Shown here: piece after piece, positions 6,828-13,018 of the stretch
How the letters are laid out: each line of letters begins with the position of its first letter
Position numbering within the stretch: the first letter of the stretch is position 1
Assembly (NCBI GenBank): GCA_003242605.1
Contig: QGUZ01000119.1
Span: 1-13,860, forward strand
Direction: 5' to 3'
DNA length: 13,860 bases
From: Actinomycetota bacterium
GTDB taxonomy: Bacteria > Actinomycetota > Actinomycetes > Streptosporangiales > Streptosporangiaceae
Made by a program: the position numbers and the translations under genes
Notes under the pieces: generated by a model
The model's database searches: none
Told to the model about the DNA's origin: nothing
The model's input: the letters and a program-made list of their open reading frames with translations, nothing else

Positions 6828-7614
6828 GCTCGTAGACGTGCGAGCGCAGCTCGGCGAACCGCGGCAGCGACCGGGTGGTGAGCTGGTCCCGCTCGTCCGG
6901 CAGGTCGATGGTCACCTGCTCGAGCACGACCGTGGGCGGGCCGGACAGCACGATCACCCGCTGGCCGAGGTAGACCGACTCGTCGATGTCGTGGGTGACG
7001 AACAGCACGGTGATGCCGAGCCGCCGCCACAGCGACCGGACCAGGTCCTCCAGGTCGGCGCGGGTCTGCGCGTCGACCGCGGCGAACGGCTCGTCCATCA
7101 GCAGCACGTGCGGCTCGTAGGCGATCGCGCGGGCGATCGCCACCCGCTGCTGCATGCCGCCGGACAGCTGCCACGGGTGGGCGCGGTGGGCGTCGAGCAG
7201 CCCCACCGCCTCCAGCGACTCCTCCACCAGCCGCCGCCGCTTCTCCTTGGGCAGTCCCTTCTCCTTCAGCGGCAGCTCGACGTTCTGCCACACCGTCAGC
7301 CACGGGAACAGGCTGCGGCCGTACTCCTGGAACACCACGGCCATGCCCGGCGGCGGCTCGGTCACCCGCCTGCCCTCGAGCACCACCTCGCCCTCGGTGG
7401 CGTCGAGCAGGCCCGCCACGCAGCGCAGCAGCGTGGTCTTGCCCGCGCCGGACGGGCCGACGATGCAGACCAGCTCCCCGGCGGCGACGTCGAACGTCAG
7501 GTCGCGGACCGCCTCGATGCGCCGGCCGCGCCCCTCGTAGACCTTCTTCAGGCCGCGGACCTCGAGCAGCGCGGTCGACGTCGCGGCGGCCTCCCCCACA
7601 GGTGATGTCGTCAT
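6784..7614 (-). CDS. ABC transporter ATPase, nitrate/sulfonate/taurine (SsuB/TauB) type
   Basis: This 276-residue ATPase energises the importer encoded by the three genes upstream. All nucleotide-binding motifs are present: Walker A GPSGAGKTT (53-61), Q-loop Q96 in VFQEYG, signature LSGGMQQR (150-157), Walker B VLLMDEP (170-176) and switch H208 in THDIDE. The motif FPWLTVWQNV (103-112) after the Q-loop is typical of the SsuB/TauB/NrtD group. The ATG at 7614 comes one base after the permease stop, so the two are translationally coupled. It is the last gene of the operon and overlaps the rodA 3' end by 44 bases on the opposite strand. The substrate class (nitrate, sulfonate, pyrimidine precursor or aromatic acid) cannot be read from the ATPase. 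Confidence 0.92.
   Translation of the reverse strand: MTTSPVGEAAATSTALLEVRGLKKVYEGRGRRIEAVRDLTFDVAAGELVCIVGPSGAGKTTLLRCVAGLLDATEGEVVLEGRRVTEPPPGMAVVFQEYGRSLFPWLTVWQNVELPLKEKGLPKEKRRRLVEESLEAVGLLDAHRAHPWQLSGGMQQRVAIARAIAYEPHVLLMDEPFAAVDAQTRADLEDLVRSLWRRLGITVLFVTHDIDESVYLGQRVIVLSGPPTVVLEQVTIDLPDERDQLTTRSLPRFAELRSHVYELIQQAKRGHRPAGR
6787..6809. terminator. Possible bidirectional hairpin inside the convergent rodA/ATPase overlap
   Basis: GCGGCC (6787-6792) and GGCCGC (6804-6809) form a 6-base-pair stem around an 11-base GC-rich loop within the overlapping 3' ends. There is no U-tract on either side. It is the only terminator candidate visible between the two converging operons, so termination here is a guess. 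Confidence 0.3.
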
Positions 7615-7615
7615 G

Positions 7616-8401
7616 TCAGCCCTCTGTCCGGTGCGCCTCGCGCACTCCGATGTACCAGCTCAGCAGGCGGCGCTCGACCATCCGGAAGATCACGGACAGC
7701 GCGATGCCGATCAGGCCGAGCACGATGATCCCGGTCCACATCTGCGGGATGGCGAAGCTGCGCTGGAACTGGATGATGGTGAACCCGACGCCGTTGCTCG
7801 CGGCGAACATCTCGCTGATCACCATGAGGATGATCCCGATGGACAGCGCCTGGCGCGCCCCGGCGGCGATCTGCGGGCTCGCCCCCGGCAGGATCAGCCG
7901 CAGCAGCCGGGCCCGCGGCCCGAGCCGGTAGCAGCGGGCGGTGTCGCGCAGCACCTCGTCCAGGCCCCGCACGCCCTCGACGGTGTTGAGCAGCACGGGC
8001 CACAGGCAGCCGGAGACGATCACCAGCACCTTCATCTCGTTGCCGATGCCGGCGAACAGCATGAGGATCGGCACGAGCACCGGCGGCGGGATCGCGCGGA
8101 AGAACTCCAGCACCGGCTCGACCAGGCCGCGCAGCACGCGGAACGACCCGATCGCGACGCCCATCGCCACCCCGAGCGCCAGCGCGGCCAGGTAGCCGAC
8201 GAACAGCCGCGCCAGGCTGGGCAGCACGTCGGCGGTGAACCGGCCGGTGAACCACGTCTCGCCGAACACGCCGACGATCCGGCTGAGCGGCGGCCAGAAG
8301 ATGCTCGTGCTGTTCGCCGTCGCCACCCACCAGATCGCGACGAGCACGACCGGGAGCGCCAGCGCCACCACGGCCCGCTTGGCGAGGTTGATCGGCTTCA
8401 T
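7616..8401 (-). CDS. ABC transporter permease, SsuC/TauC type (second permease)
   Basis: This 261-residue BPD-transport (MetI/SsuC-like) permease has about six membrane helices, including 9-27, 68-88, 105-118, 124-139, 186-200 and 222-240. The EAA loop that docks on the ATPase is seen at about residues 153-176 (DTARCYRLGPRARLLRLILP). The segment FFRAIPPPVLVPILMLFAG (100-118) is characteristic of the SsuC family. The ATG at 8401 starts 3 bases after the stop of the other permease, and the ATPase ATG follows its own stop by one base. It differs clearly from its neighbour permease, so the transporter probably uses a heterodimeric channel rather than the homodimer usual for SsuC. Confidence 0.9.
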   Translation of the reverse strand: MKPINLAKRAVVALALPVVLVAIWWVATANSTSIFWPPLSRIVGVFGETWFTGRFTADVLPSLARLFVGYLAALALGVAMGVAIGSFRVLRGLVEPVLEFFRAIPPPVLVPILMLFAGIGNEMKVLVIVSGCLWPVLLNTVEGVRGLDEVLRDTARCYRLGPRARLLRLILPGASPQIAAGARQALSIGIILMVISEMFAASNGVGFTIIQFQRSFAIPQMWTGIIVLGLIGIALSVIFRMVERRLLSWYIGVREAHRTEG

Positions 8402-8404
8402 CGG

Positions 8405-9226
8405 CTACGCCACCTCCGTACGGACGGACGGGTGCCAGCGCAGCACCCGGCGCTCGGCCGTGCGGGCGACCACGTTGACCGCCACGCCGATCAGGCCGAC
8501 CACGATCACCAGGGCGTACATCGGCGCGACCGCGCCCGAGCTCTGCGCCACCGCGATCTGCCTGCCGAGCCCCGGCGACCCGATGATCAGCTCGCCGGTG
8601 ATCTCCAGGATCAGCGCGACCGAGGCGCCGAGCCGGAACCCGGTCATCACGTACGGCAGGGCGGTCGGCCAGATGACCTTCCGCACCCGGGTGAGCGGCC
8701 GGAACCGGTACATCCGCGCGGTCTGGTCGGCGACCGGGTCCACGTCCCGCACGCCGTACAGCACCTGCACGAGCACCTGCCAGAAGGAGGCGTAGACGAC
8801 CAGCAGCAGGGTCGAGCGCATGTCGGTGCCGAACAGCAGCACGGCGAGCGGGATCAGCGCCACCGAGGGGATCGGCCGCAGGAACTCGATCGTGGAGGCG
8901 GTCGCCGCGCGCAGCAGCGGCGCGCTGCCGATCACGATGCCGAGCACCACCCCCGCGACCAGGGCGATCGCGAGGCCGATCGCCCAGCCGCGCAGCGTCT
9001 CGAGCAGCGCCGTCCAGAACTCGGCGGTGCCCGCCTGCTCGGCGAGCGCCGCGAGCATCGCGCTGCACGGCGGCAGGTACCGCTCGTCGACCAGCCCGGC
9101 CCGGGGCACGAGTTCCACCACCGCCACGAGCCCGGCCAGCCCGATCAGCCCGAGAAGCCAGGCGGGCGCAGGGCGGTGACGGCGCCTGCCGGTCCGGGGC
9201 CCGCTCGCCGTCACCGCCGCGGTCAC
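8405..9226 (-). CDS. ABC transporter permease, SsuC/TauC type (first permease)
   Basis: This 273-residue permease of the same family has a basic cytoplasmic N-terminus (RTGRRRHRP, 11-19) followed by membrane helices at about 23-40, 82-102, 120-133, 139-155, 200-213 and 237-255. The EAA docking loop lies at about 168-191 (DQTARMYRFRPLTRVRKVIWP), and IEFLRPIPSVALIPLAVLLFG (113-133) matches the family core. It starts at GTG 9226, sharing the bases GTGA with the stop of the binding-protein gene, so translation is coupled. The second permease follows 3 bases after its stop. The EAA loops of the two permeases differ enough that they are old paralogues, not a recent duplication. Confidence 0.9.
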   Translation of the reverse strand: MTAAVTASGPRTGRRRHRPAPAWLLGLIGLAGLVAVVELVPRAGLVDERYLPPCSAMLAALAEQAGTAEFWTALLETLRGWAIGLAIALVAGVVLGIVIGSAPLLRAATASTIEFLRPIPSVALIPLAVLLFGTDMRSTLLLVVYASFWQVLVQVLYGVRDVDPVADQTARMYRFRPLTRVRKVIWPTALPYVMTGFRLGASVALILEITGELIIGSPGLGRQIAVAQSSGAVAPMYALVIVVGLIGVAVNVVARTAERRVLRWHPSVRTEVA

Positions 9227-10194
9227 GGCAGCAGCTCCTTGCCGTCCGGGGCCGTGGTGATCAGCCCGTCGTCCACCGCGAGCCGGGTGAGCGTCTCCAC
9301 CGAGTTGGGGTCGATCTCGGTGGGGAAGCTCGGCAGGGTGAGCGACTCGGTGAGCGAGGCGTCGATCTTGGTGTAGGTGGGCAGGATCTTGCGCACCGCG
9401 TCCGGGTTCTCCTCGGCGTACTGCTGCGACTTCTTCATCGCGGCGGCGAAGCGCTGCACCAGGTCGGGGTTGGACTGGGCGAGCTGCTCCGAGGTGAAGT
9501 ACGCGGCGACGGTGAGCTTGGGCGCGGTGTCGACGTAGTTCGACGCGATCACGCGGTCGCCGTTCTTCACCGCGGTGGCGAGGAACGGCTCGACCACCTG
9601 CGCGGCGTCGATCGTGCCCTTGTCGAGCGCGGGGAGCATGTCCGGGAACGGCAGCTCGACGAAGTTGATCTTCTTCGGGTCGCCGCCGGCGGCGCGGACC
9701 GAGGCGCGGACCGTGGTGTCGTTGATGTTGTTGAGCGTGTTCACCGCGACCCGCTTGCCCTCCAGGTCCTTGGCGGACTTGATCGGGCTGCCGGCCTTGA
9801 CGACGATGCCGCCGAAGTCCTTGCCCTGCTCGCCCGTGGAACCGGCGCCGGCGACCACCACCTTGACCGGCACCTGCTGGGAGCGGGCGATGATGAGCGA
9901 GGTGAGGTTGCTGAACCCGAACTCCACCTGACCGCTCACCACGGCCGGGACGATCGCCGCACCGCCCTGGGCGGTGACGAGTTCCACTTCCAGGCCCTGC
10001 TCGGCGAAGAAACCCTGTTCCTTGCCCAGGTAGATGGGGGCGACGTCGATGATGGGGATGACGTTGACCTTCACCTTGGTGGTGCCGCCCGCCCCCTGGG
10101 CACCACCGGATCCGGTCGATGAATCGCCTCCGCCTCCGCAGGCGGTGAGGAGAATCAGTGAGGCGGCGGCAAGAATGGCGCGGATCTTTTTCAC
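9223..10194 (-). CDS. Substrate-binding lipoprotein of an NMT1/SsuA-type ABC importer
   Basis: This 323-residue extracytoplasmic binding protein delivers the ligand to the two permeases encoded next. It has a lipoprotein signal peptide: basic KK, a hydrophobic core and the lipobox LTAC with lipidated Cys at 19, then a Gly/Ser-rich linker (20-38). The NMT1/periplasmic-binding fold spans about 40-323. Typical features are IYLGKEQGFFAEQGLEVEL (54-72), the VSGQVEFGFSNLTSL loop (86-100) and DLEGKRVAVNTLNN (143-156). The GTG at 10194 has GAGAGAAG a few bases upstream, and the signal peptide begins exactly there; longer in-frame readings would bury it. The family binds nitrate, sulfonates, taurine, thiamine precursors or aromatic acids; nothing here decides between them. 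No enzyme of such a pathway is adjacent. Confidence 0.93.
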   Translation of the reverse strand: MKKIRAILAAASLILLTACGGGGDSSTGSGGAQGAGGTTKVKVNVIPIIDVAPIYLGKEQGFFAEQGLEVELVTAQGGAAIVPAVVSGQVEFGFSNLTSLIIARSQQVPVKVVVAGAGSTGEQGKDFGGIVVKAGSPIKSAKDLEGKRVAVNTLNNINDTTVRASVRAAGGDPKKINFVELPFPDMLPALDKGTIDAAQVVEPFLATAVKNGDRVIASNYVDTAPKLTVAAYFTSEQLAQSNPDLVQRFAAAMKKSQQYAEENPDAVRKILPTYTKIDASLTESLTLPSFPTEIDPNSVETLTRLAVDDGLITTAPDGKELLP

Positions 10195-10320
10195 GGGGCT
10201 TCTCTCAAAAAATCTGGTGCAATTCCGCCACGTCCCGCTGGGGACCCGGTCGTCGGACGGCGCCGCCCCGCCACCGGCATCGGTGCAGGTCGGACACCGT
10301 TCCCGGCGCAGGCGAACCCG

Positions 10321-10342
10321 GCCGTACGCCGCGGCGTACGGC
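10321..10342. repeat. 22-base perfect palindrome in the importer leader
   Basis: The 11-base arms GCCGTACGCCG and CGGCGTACGGC are exact reverse complements without a spacer. In the minus-strand transcript the site lies about 75-95 bases after the predicted start and would fold into a stable hairpin. It may act as an attenuator or as a dimeric repressor site. Its arms share the core GCCGTACG with the palindrome at 55-70. Confidence 0.6.
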
Positions 10343-10423
10343 GGTGCCCGCCCGCGCGATCGCCGTGCCCGGACGGCCGAACGGCCGCCCCTCCCCGACA
10401 ACACGGCGCATTCCGTGACGATG

Positions 10424-10452
10424 AAGGTATAAATCGACGCAACAGTTGTCAA
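10424..10452 (-). promoter_or_regulatory. Promoter of the NMT1-type importer operon
   Basis: On the minus strand, TTGACA (10452-10447) is a perfect -35. It is followed after 17 bases by TACCTT (10429-10424), which fits TANNNT. Transcription would begin near 10417, leaving a leader of about 220 bases before the GTG at 10194. The -35 is embedded in overlapping small palindromes (CAAC-A-GTTG-T-CAAC, 10440-10453), which suggests that a regulator may compete with or contact the polymerase there. Confidence 0.65.
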
Positions 10453-10474
10453 CGATCGCGTCAGGGATAAATCC

Positions 10475-10501
10475 CGGCAAGGTTGTCGGCAATCCTTGCC
10501 G
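10475..10501. promoter_or_regulatory. Inverted repeat upstream of the importer promoter
   Basis: CGGCAAGG (10475-10482) and CCTTGCCG (10494-10501) are perfect 8-base arms around 11 bases; the spacer contains a further CGGCAA (10487-10492). The repeat lies about 58-84 bases upstream of the predicted start, a usual position for an activator such as a LysR- or GntR-family protein. The regulator is unknown and not encoded in the window. Confidence 0.5.
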
Positions 10502-10640
10502 ATACTCACCCGCCTCCGGCCGGGCCGGCGGCCGCCGCGCGCCCGGCGGGAGCCGCCACCGGACGGCGCACGAGAACCTGTTCCACCCCGGCGGTCCGCG
10601 ACGCGCTCCCCCGGTCCCCCGCCGCGGGGCGCGCCGGCGG

Positions 10641-10646
10641 TAGCGT
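10641..10646 (+). promoter_or_regulatory. -10 box giving a probable leaderless DUF488 transcript
   Basis: TAGCGT fits TANNNT and ends 8 bases before the ATG at 10655, so transcription would begin at or within a base or two of the start codon. This is the signature of actinobacterial leaderless genes. No clear -35 is visible. Confidence 0.45.
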
Positions 10647-10654
10647 CGGGAGGG

Positions 10655-11197
10655 ATGGAGGTGTTCACGGTCGGGCACGGCGCGCGGACGGCCGAGGCGT
10701 TCCTCGCGGTGCTGCGGGACGCCGGGGTGACGACGCTGGCCGACGTGCGGCGGTTCCCCGGGTCGCGGCGGCACCCGCAGTTCGGGCGCGCGGCGCTCGC
10801 CGCCGCGCTCGCCGAGGCGGGCATCGGCTACGAGTGGCAGGGCGAGGCCCTGGGCGGGCGCCGGTCGCGGCGGCCCGGCTCCCGGCACACCGCGCTGCGC
10901 CACGCCGCGTTCTCCGGCTACGCCGACCACATGGACACCGCGGAGTTCCGCGCCGCGGTCGACGAGCTGGTACGGCGGGCCGCCCGCGGCGAGCGGATCG
11001 CGGTGATGTGCGCCGAGACCGTGTGGTGGCACTGCCACCGCATGCTCATCGCCGACGCGCTCGCGATGCGCGGGGCGACCGTGGTCCACCTGCTCGACGC
11101 GGGGCGGCGGCAGCCGTACCGGCCGCATCCGAACGTGCGGCGCGGGGACGACGGCTGGCCGGTGTACGACGTGCCCGACACCCTGCCCGGCCTGTAG
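10655..11197 (+). CDS. DUF488 family protein
   Basis: This 180-residue cytosolic protein belongs to the DUF488 family, whose biochemical role is not established. The family signature is clear: FTVGHG (4-9), DVRRFPGSRRHPQF (30-43), the GYEWQGEALGG stretch (58-68) and VMCAETVWWHCHRMLIAD (117-134). The invariant-looking C119, E121, C127, H128 and R129 may form a metal- or nucleotide-binding or catalytic centre. Two starts are possible. ATG at 10655 fits the -10 box at 10641 as a leaderless start; GTG at 10661, two codons later, would have GGGAGGG (10648-10654) at normal spacing. The gene stands alone, divergent from the importer operon and convergent with the siderophore operon, so context gives no hint of function. 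Confidence 0.88.
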   Translation: MEVFTVGHGARTAEAFLAVLRDAGVTTLADVRRFPGSRRHPQFGRAALAAALAEAGIGYEWQGEALGGRRSRRPGSRHTALRHAAFSGYADHMDTAEFRAAVDELVRRAARGERIAVMCAETVWWHCHRMLIADALAMRGATVVHLLDAGRRQPYRPHPNVRRGDDGWPVYDVPDTLPGL

Positions 11198-11217
11198 CGG
11201 CGGGTGGCCGGGCAGGG
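11181..11217. terminator. Bidirectional terminator hairpin between DUF488 and the siderophore operon
   Basis: CCCTGCCCGGCC (11181-11192) and GGCCGGGCAGGG (11206-11217) form a perfect 12-base-pair stem with a 13-base loop. The left arm lies inside the last codons of the DUF488 gene and the stop codon is in the loop. The stem ends 14 bases before the convergent ATPase stop, so it can serve both strands. There is no U-tract. Confidence 0.7.
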
Positions 11218-11231
11218 CGCCGGGCGGGCGG

Positions 11232-11990
11232 TCAGGCGAAGTAGACGCCGATGCGGCGGCCGGACAGCTCGTGCACGTCGATGTCGAGGTCGTAGACCTC
11301 GCCGAGGATCTCGGGGGTCATCATCTCGGCGGTGGGCCCTTGGGCGATCACCCGGCCGTGCTTCATCGCCACGATCACGTCGGAGTGGCAGGAGGCGAAG
11401 TTGATGTCGTGCACCACGATCACGACGGTCTTGCCGTAGTCCTCGGCCATGCGGCGCAGGCGGCGCATCATCTGCACCGAGTGGCGCATGTCGAGGTTGT
11501 TGAGCGGCTCGTCGAGCAGCACGTAGTCGGTGTCCTGGCAGAGGGTCATGGCGACGAACGCGCGCTGCCGCTGCCCGCCGGAGAGCTGGTCGAGGTGCCG
11601 GTCGGCGAGGTCGGTGAGCTCGAAGTACCGCAGCGCCTCGTCCACGAGCCGGTGGTCCTCGGCGGTGAGCCTGCCCCCGGTGTGCGGGAACCGGCCGAAC
11701 GCGACGAGCTCGCGCACGGTGAGCCGGACCGGCATGTGGTTGTCCTGGCGGAGGATGGCCAGGCGGCGGGCGAGGCGCTCGGTGGGGGTGGTGGCGACGT
11801 CCATGCCGTCGACGGTGACCGTGCCCTCGTCGGCGGGCAGCAGCCGGCTGATGATCGACAGCAGGGTGGACTTGCCGGCGCCGTTCGCGCCGATGATCGA
11901 GGTCACGCCGCCCCGGGGGATGGTGAGCGACACCCGGTCGACGACGGCGTGCTCGCCGTACCTTTTGGTGACGTTCCTGATTTCGATCAC
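11232..11990 (-). CDS. Ferric-siderophore ABC transporter ATPase (YclP/FatE/CeuD-like)
   Basis: This 252-residue ATPase drives iron-siderophore uptake through the two FecCD permeases encoded upstream. Motifs: Walker A GANGAGKST (34-42), Q-loop Q82 (LRQDNH), signature LSGGQRQR (136-143), Walker B VLLDEP (157-162) and switch H194. The block LNNLDMRHSVQMMRRL (163-178), VHDINFASCHSD (193-204) and the C-terminal EVYDLDIDVHEL (231-242) resemble, from memory, ATPases of catechol(ate)-type importers (petrobactin YclP, anguibactin FatE, enterobactin-breakdown CeuD) more than FepC/FhuC. The GTG start at 11990 shares GTGA with the permease stop. It is the last gene of the operon, followed by the hairpin at 11181-11217. 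The family is sure; the ligand is inferred. Confidence 0.9.
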   Translation of the reverse strand: MIEIRNVTKRYGEHAVVDRVSLTIPRGGVTSIIGANGAGKSTLLSIISRLLPADEGTVTVDGMDVATTPTERLARRLAILRQDNHMPVRLTVRELVAFGRFPHTGGRLTAEDHRLVDEALRYFELTDLADRHLDQLSGGQRQRAFVAMTLCQDTDYVLLDEPLNNLDMRHSVQMMRRLRRMAEDYGKTVVIVVHDINFASCHSDVIVAMKHGRVIAQGPTAEMMTPEILGEVYDLDIDVHELSGRRIGVYFA

Positions 11991-13018
11991 CGTCGGGACT
12001 CCCGGATGAGCAGGGCGATGAAGTAGACGCCGCCGACGAAGTTGACGATCACGGTGAGCGCGGTGTCCATGGTGAAGACCCGCTCGAGGATGAGCTGGCC
12101 GCCCACCAGCGTGATCACCGCGATGAGCGCGGCGGCGGGCAGCAGGACGCCGTGCCGGAAGGTGCCGACAAGCTGCCGGGCGAGGTTCGCCACGAGCAGG
12201 CCGAGGAAGGTGATCGGCCCCACCAGCGCGGTCGCCACCGACACCAGCACCGCGACGATCACCAGCGCCCGGTTCACCACCGCGGCGTGGTCGACGCCGA
12301 GGTTGATCGCGTGGTCCCGGCCGAGCGCCACGACGTCGAGCCGGTGCCGCAGCCGCAGCGTCCAGGCGGCCATCGCGCCGATGAGCAGCGCGGAGAAGCC
12401 GAGCAGCCCGGCATCGACCTGGTTGAGGCTGGCGAACAGGCTGTCCTGCAGCACGACGAAGTCGTTGGGATTGATCAGCCGGGCGGCGAGGTTGGCGAGG
12501 CTGCCGAACAGCGTGCCGAAGATCACCCCGGCGAGCACCATGACATAGAGGTCGCGCCCGCGGCGGCCGAACAGCCACCGGTGCAGCAGCGTGGAGAAGC
12601 CGACCATCGCCGCGACCTGGCCGGAGAACAGCAGCCGCGGGTCGGCGGTGGCGAGCGCCAGCGCCCCGAACAGGAACACGATCACGGTCTGGATCAGCAC
12701 GAAGAGCTGGTCGAAGCCCATGATCGATGGGGTGAGGATGCGGTTGCCGGTCACCGTCTGGAACAGCACGCTCGACCAGGCGATCGCCACCCCGACCACG
12801 GCCATCGTGGCGATCTTCCGGAACCGGATGGCGAGCGCGAACTCCCAGTTGCCCTTGATGCCGATGAACGCGAACGCGGCGACCGCGGCGAGCGCGAGGA
12901 GGGCGAGTACGGCGAGCATGCGGCGCTCCCGGCGCCGCGCCGCCGCGAACGCCGTGGCGGTCGGCACGGCGGTACCGGCCGCGACCGGCGTGCCGGACGT
13001 GGTGGTCGTCGCGCTCAT
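11987..13018 (-). CDS. FecCD-family siderophore ABC permease (YclO/FatC-like)
   Basis: This 343-residue inner-membrane channel subunit probably pairs with the permease encoded just upstream. It has a Thr/Ala-rich cytoplasmic N-terminus of about 33 residues and then some nine or ten helices. FecCD landmarks: FQTVTGNRILTPSIMGFD (86-103), LVMVLAG-like YVMVLAGVIFGTLFGSL (158-174), ALGRDHAINLGVD (231-243, the cytoplasmic loop that contacts the ATPase) and GPITFLGLLVANLARQL (267-283). The ATG at 13018 overlaps the previous stop as ATGA, and the stop overlaps the ATPase GTG. The N-terminal Thr/Ala stretch is longer than usual, and a later start is possible (M34), but the ATGA coupling favours the one given. 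Confidence 0.88.
   Translation of the reverse strand: MSATTTTSGTPVAAGTAVPTATAFAAARRRERRMLAVLALLALAAVAAFAFIGIKGNWEFALAIRFRKIATMAVVGVAIAWSSVLFQTVTGNRILTPSIMGFDQLFVLIQTVIVFLFGALALATADPRLLFSGQVAAMVGFSTLLHRWLFGRRGRDLYVMVLAGVIFGTLFGSLANLAARLINPNDFVVLQDSLFASLNQVDAGLLGFSALLIGAMAAWTLRLRHRLDVVALGRDHAINLGVDHAAVVNRALVIVAVLVSVATALVGPITFLGLLVANLARQLVGTFRHGVLLPAAALIAVITLVGGQLILERVFTMDTALTVIVNFVGGVYFIALLIRESRR

Larger units (their letters stand above)
10195..10654. other. Divergent control region between the importer operon and the DUF488 gene
   Basis: These 460 bases lack a supportable gene. From the importer side they hold the ribosome site and a run of six T on the minus strand (10207-10212), a leader of about 220 bases with a 22-base palindrome, a promoter (10424-10452) and an upstream inverted repeat (10475-10501). 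From the DUF488 side there is only a -10-like box at 10641. The patch 10411-10502 is visibly AT-richer than the surroundings. I looked for conserved TPP, SAM and cobalamin riboswitch cores in the leader and did not recognise one. Confidence 0.6.

Noticed and set aside
7613..9376. 587-codon plus-strand open frame opposite the importer permeases
   Set aside because: His/Arg/Asp-rich shadow of the permease genes, without domain or ribosome site.
10207..10230. T6 run on the minus strand before the binding-protein gene as an intrinsic terminator
   Set aside because: The nearest hairpin (GTCCC-cagc-GGGAC) is weak and about 20 bases away from the T-run, too far for a classical terminator.
10195..10417. 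TPP, SAM or cobalamin riboswitch in the importer leader
   Set aside because: I could not recognise any of the conserved core motifs. A covariance search would be decisive.
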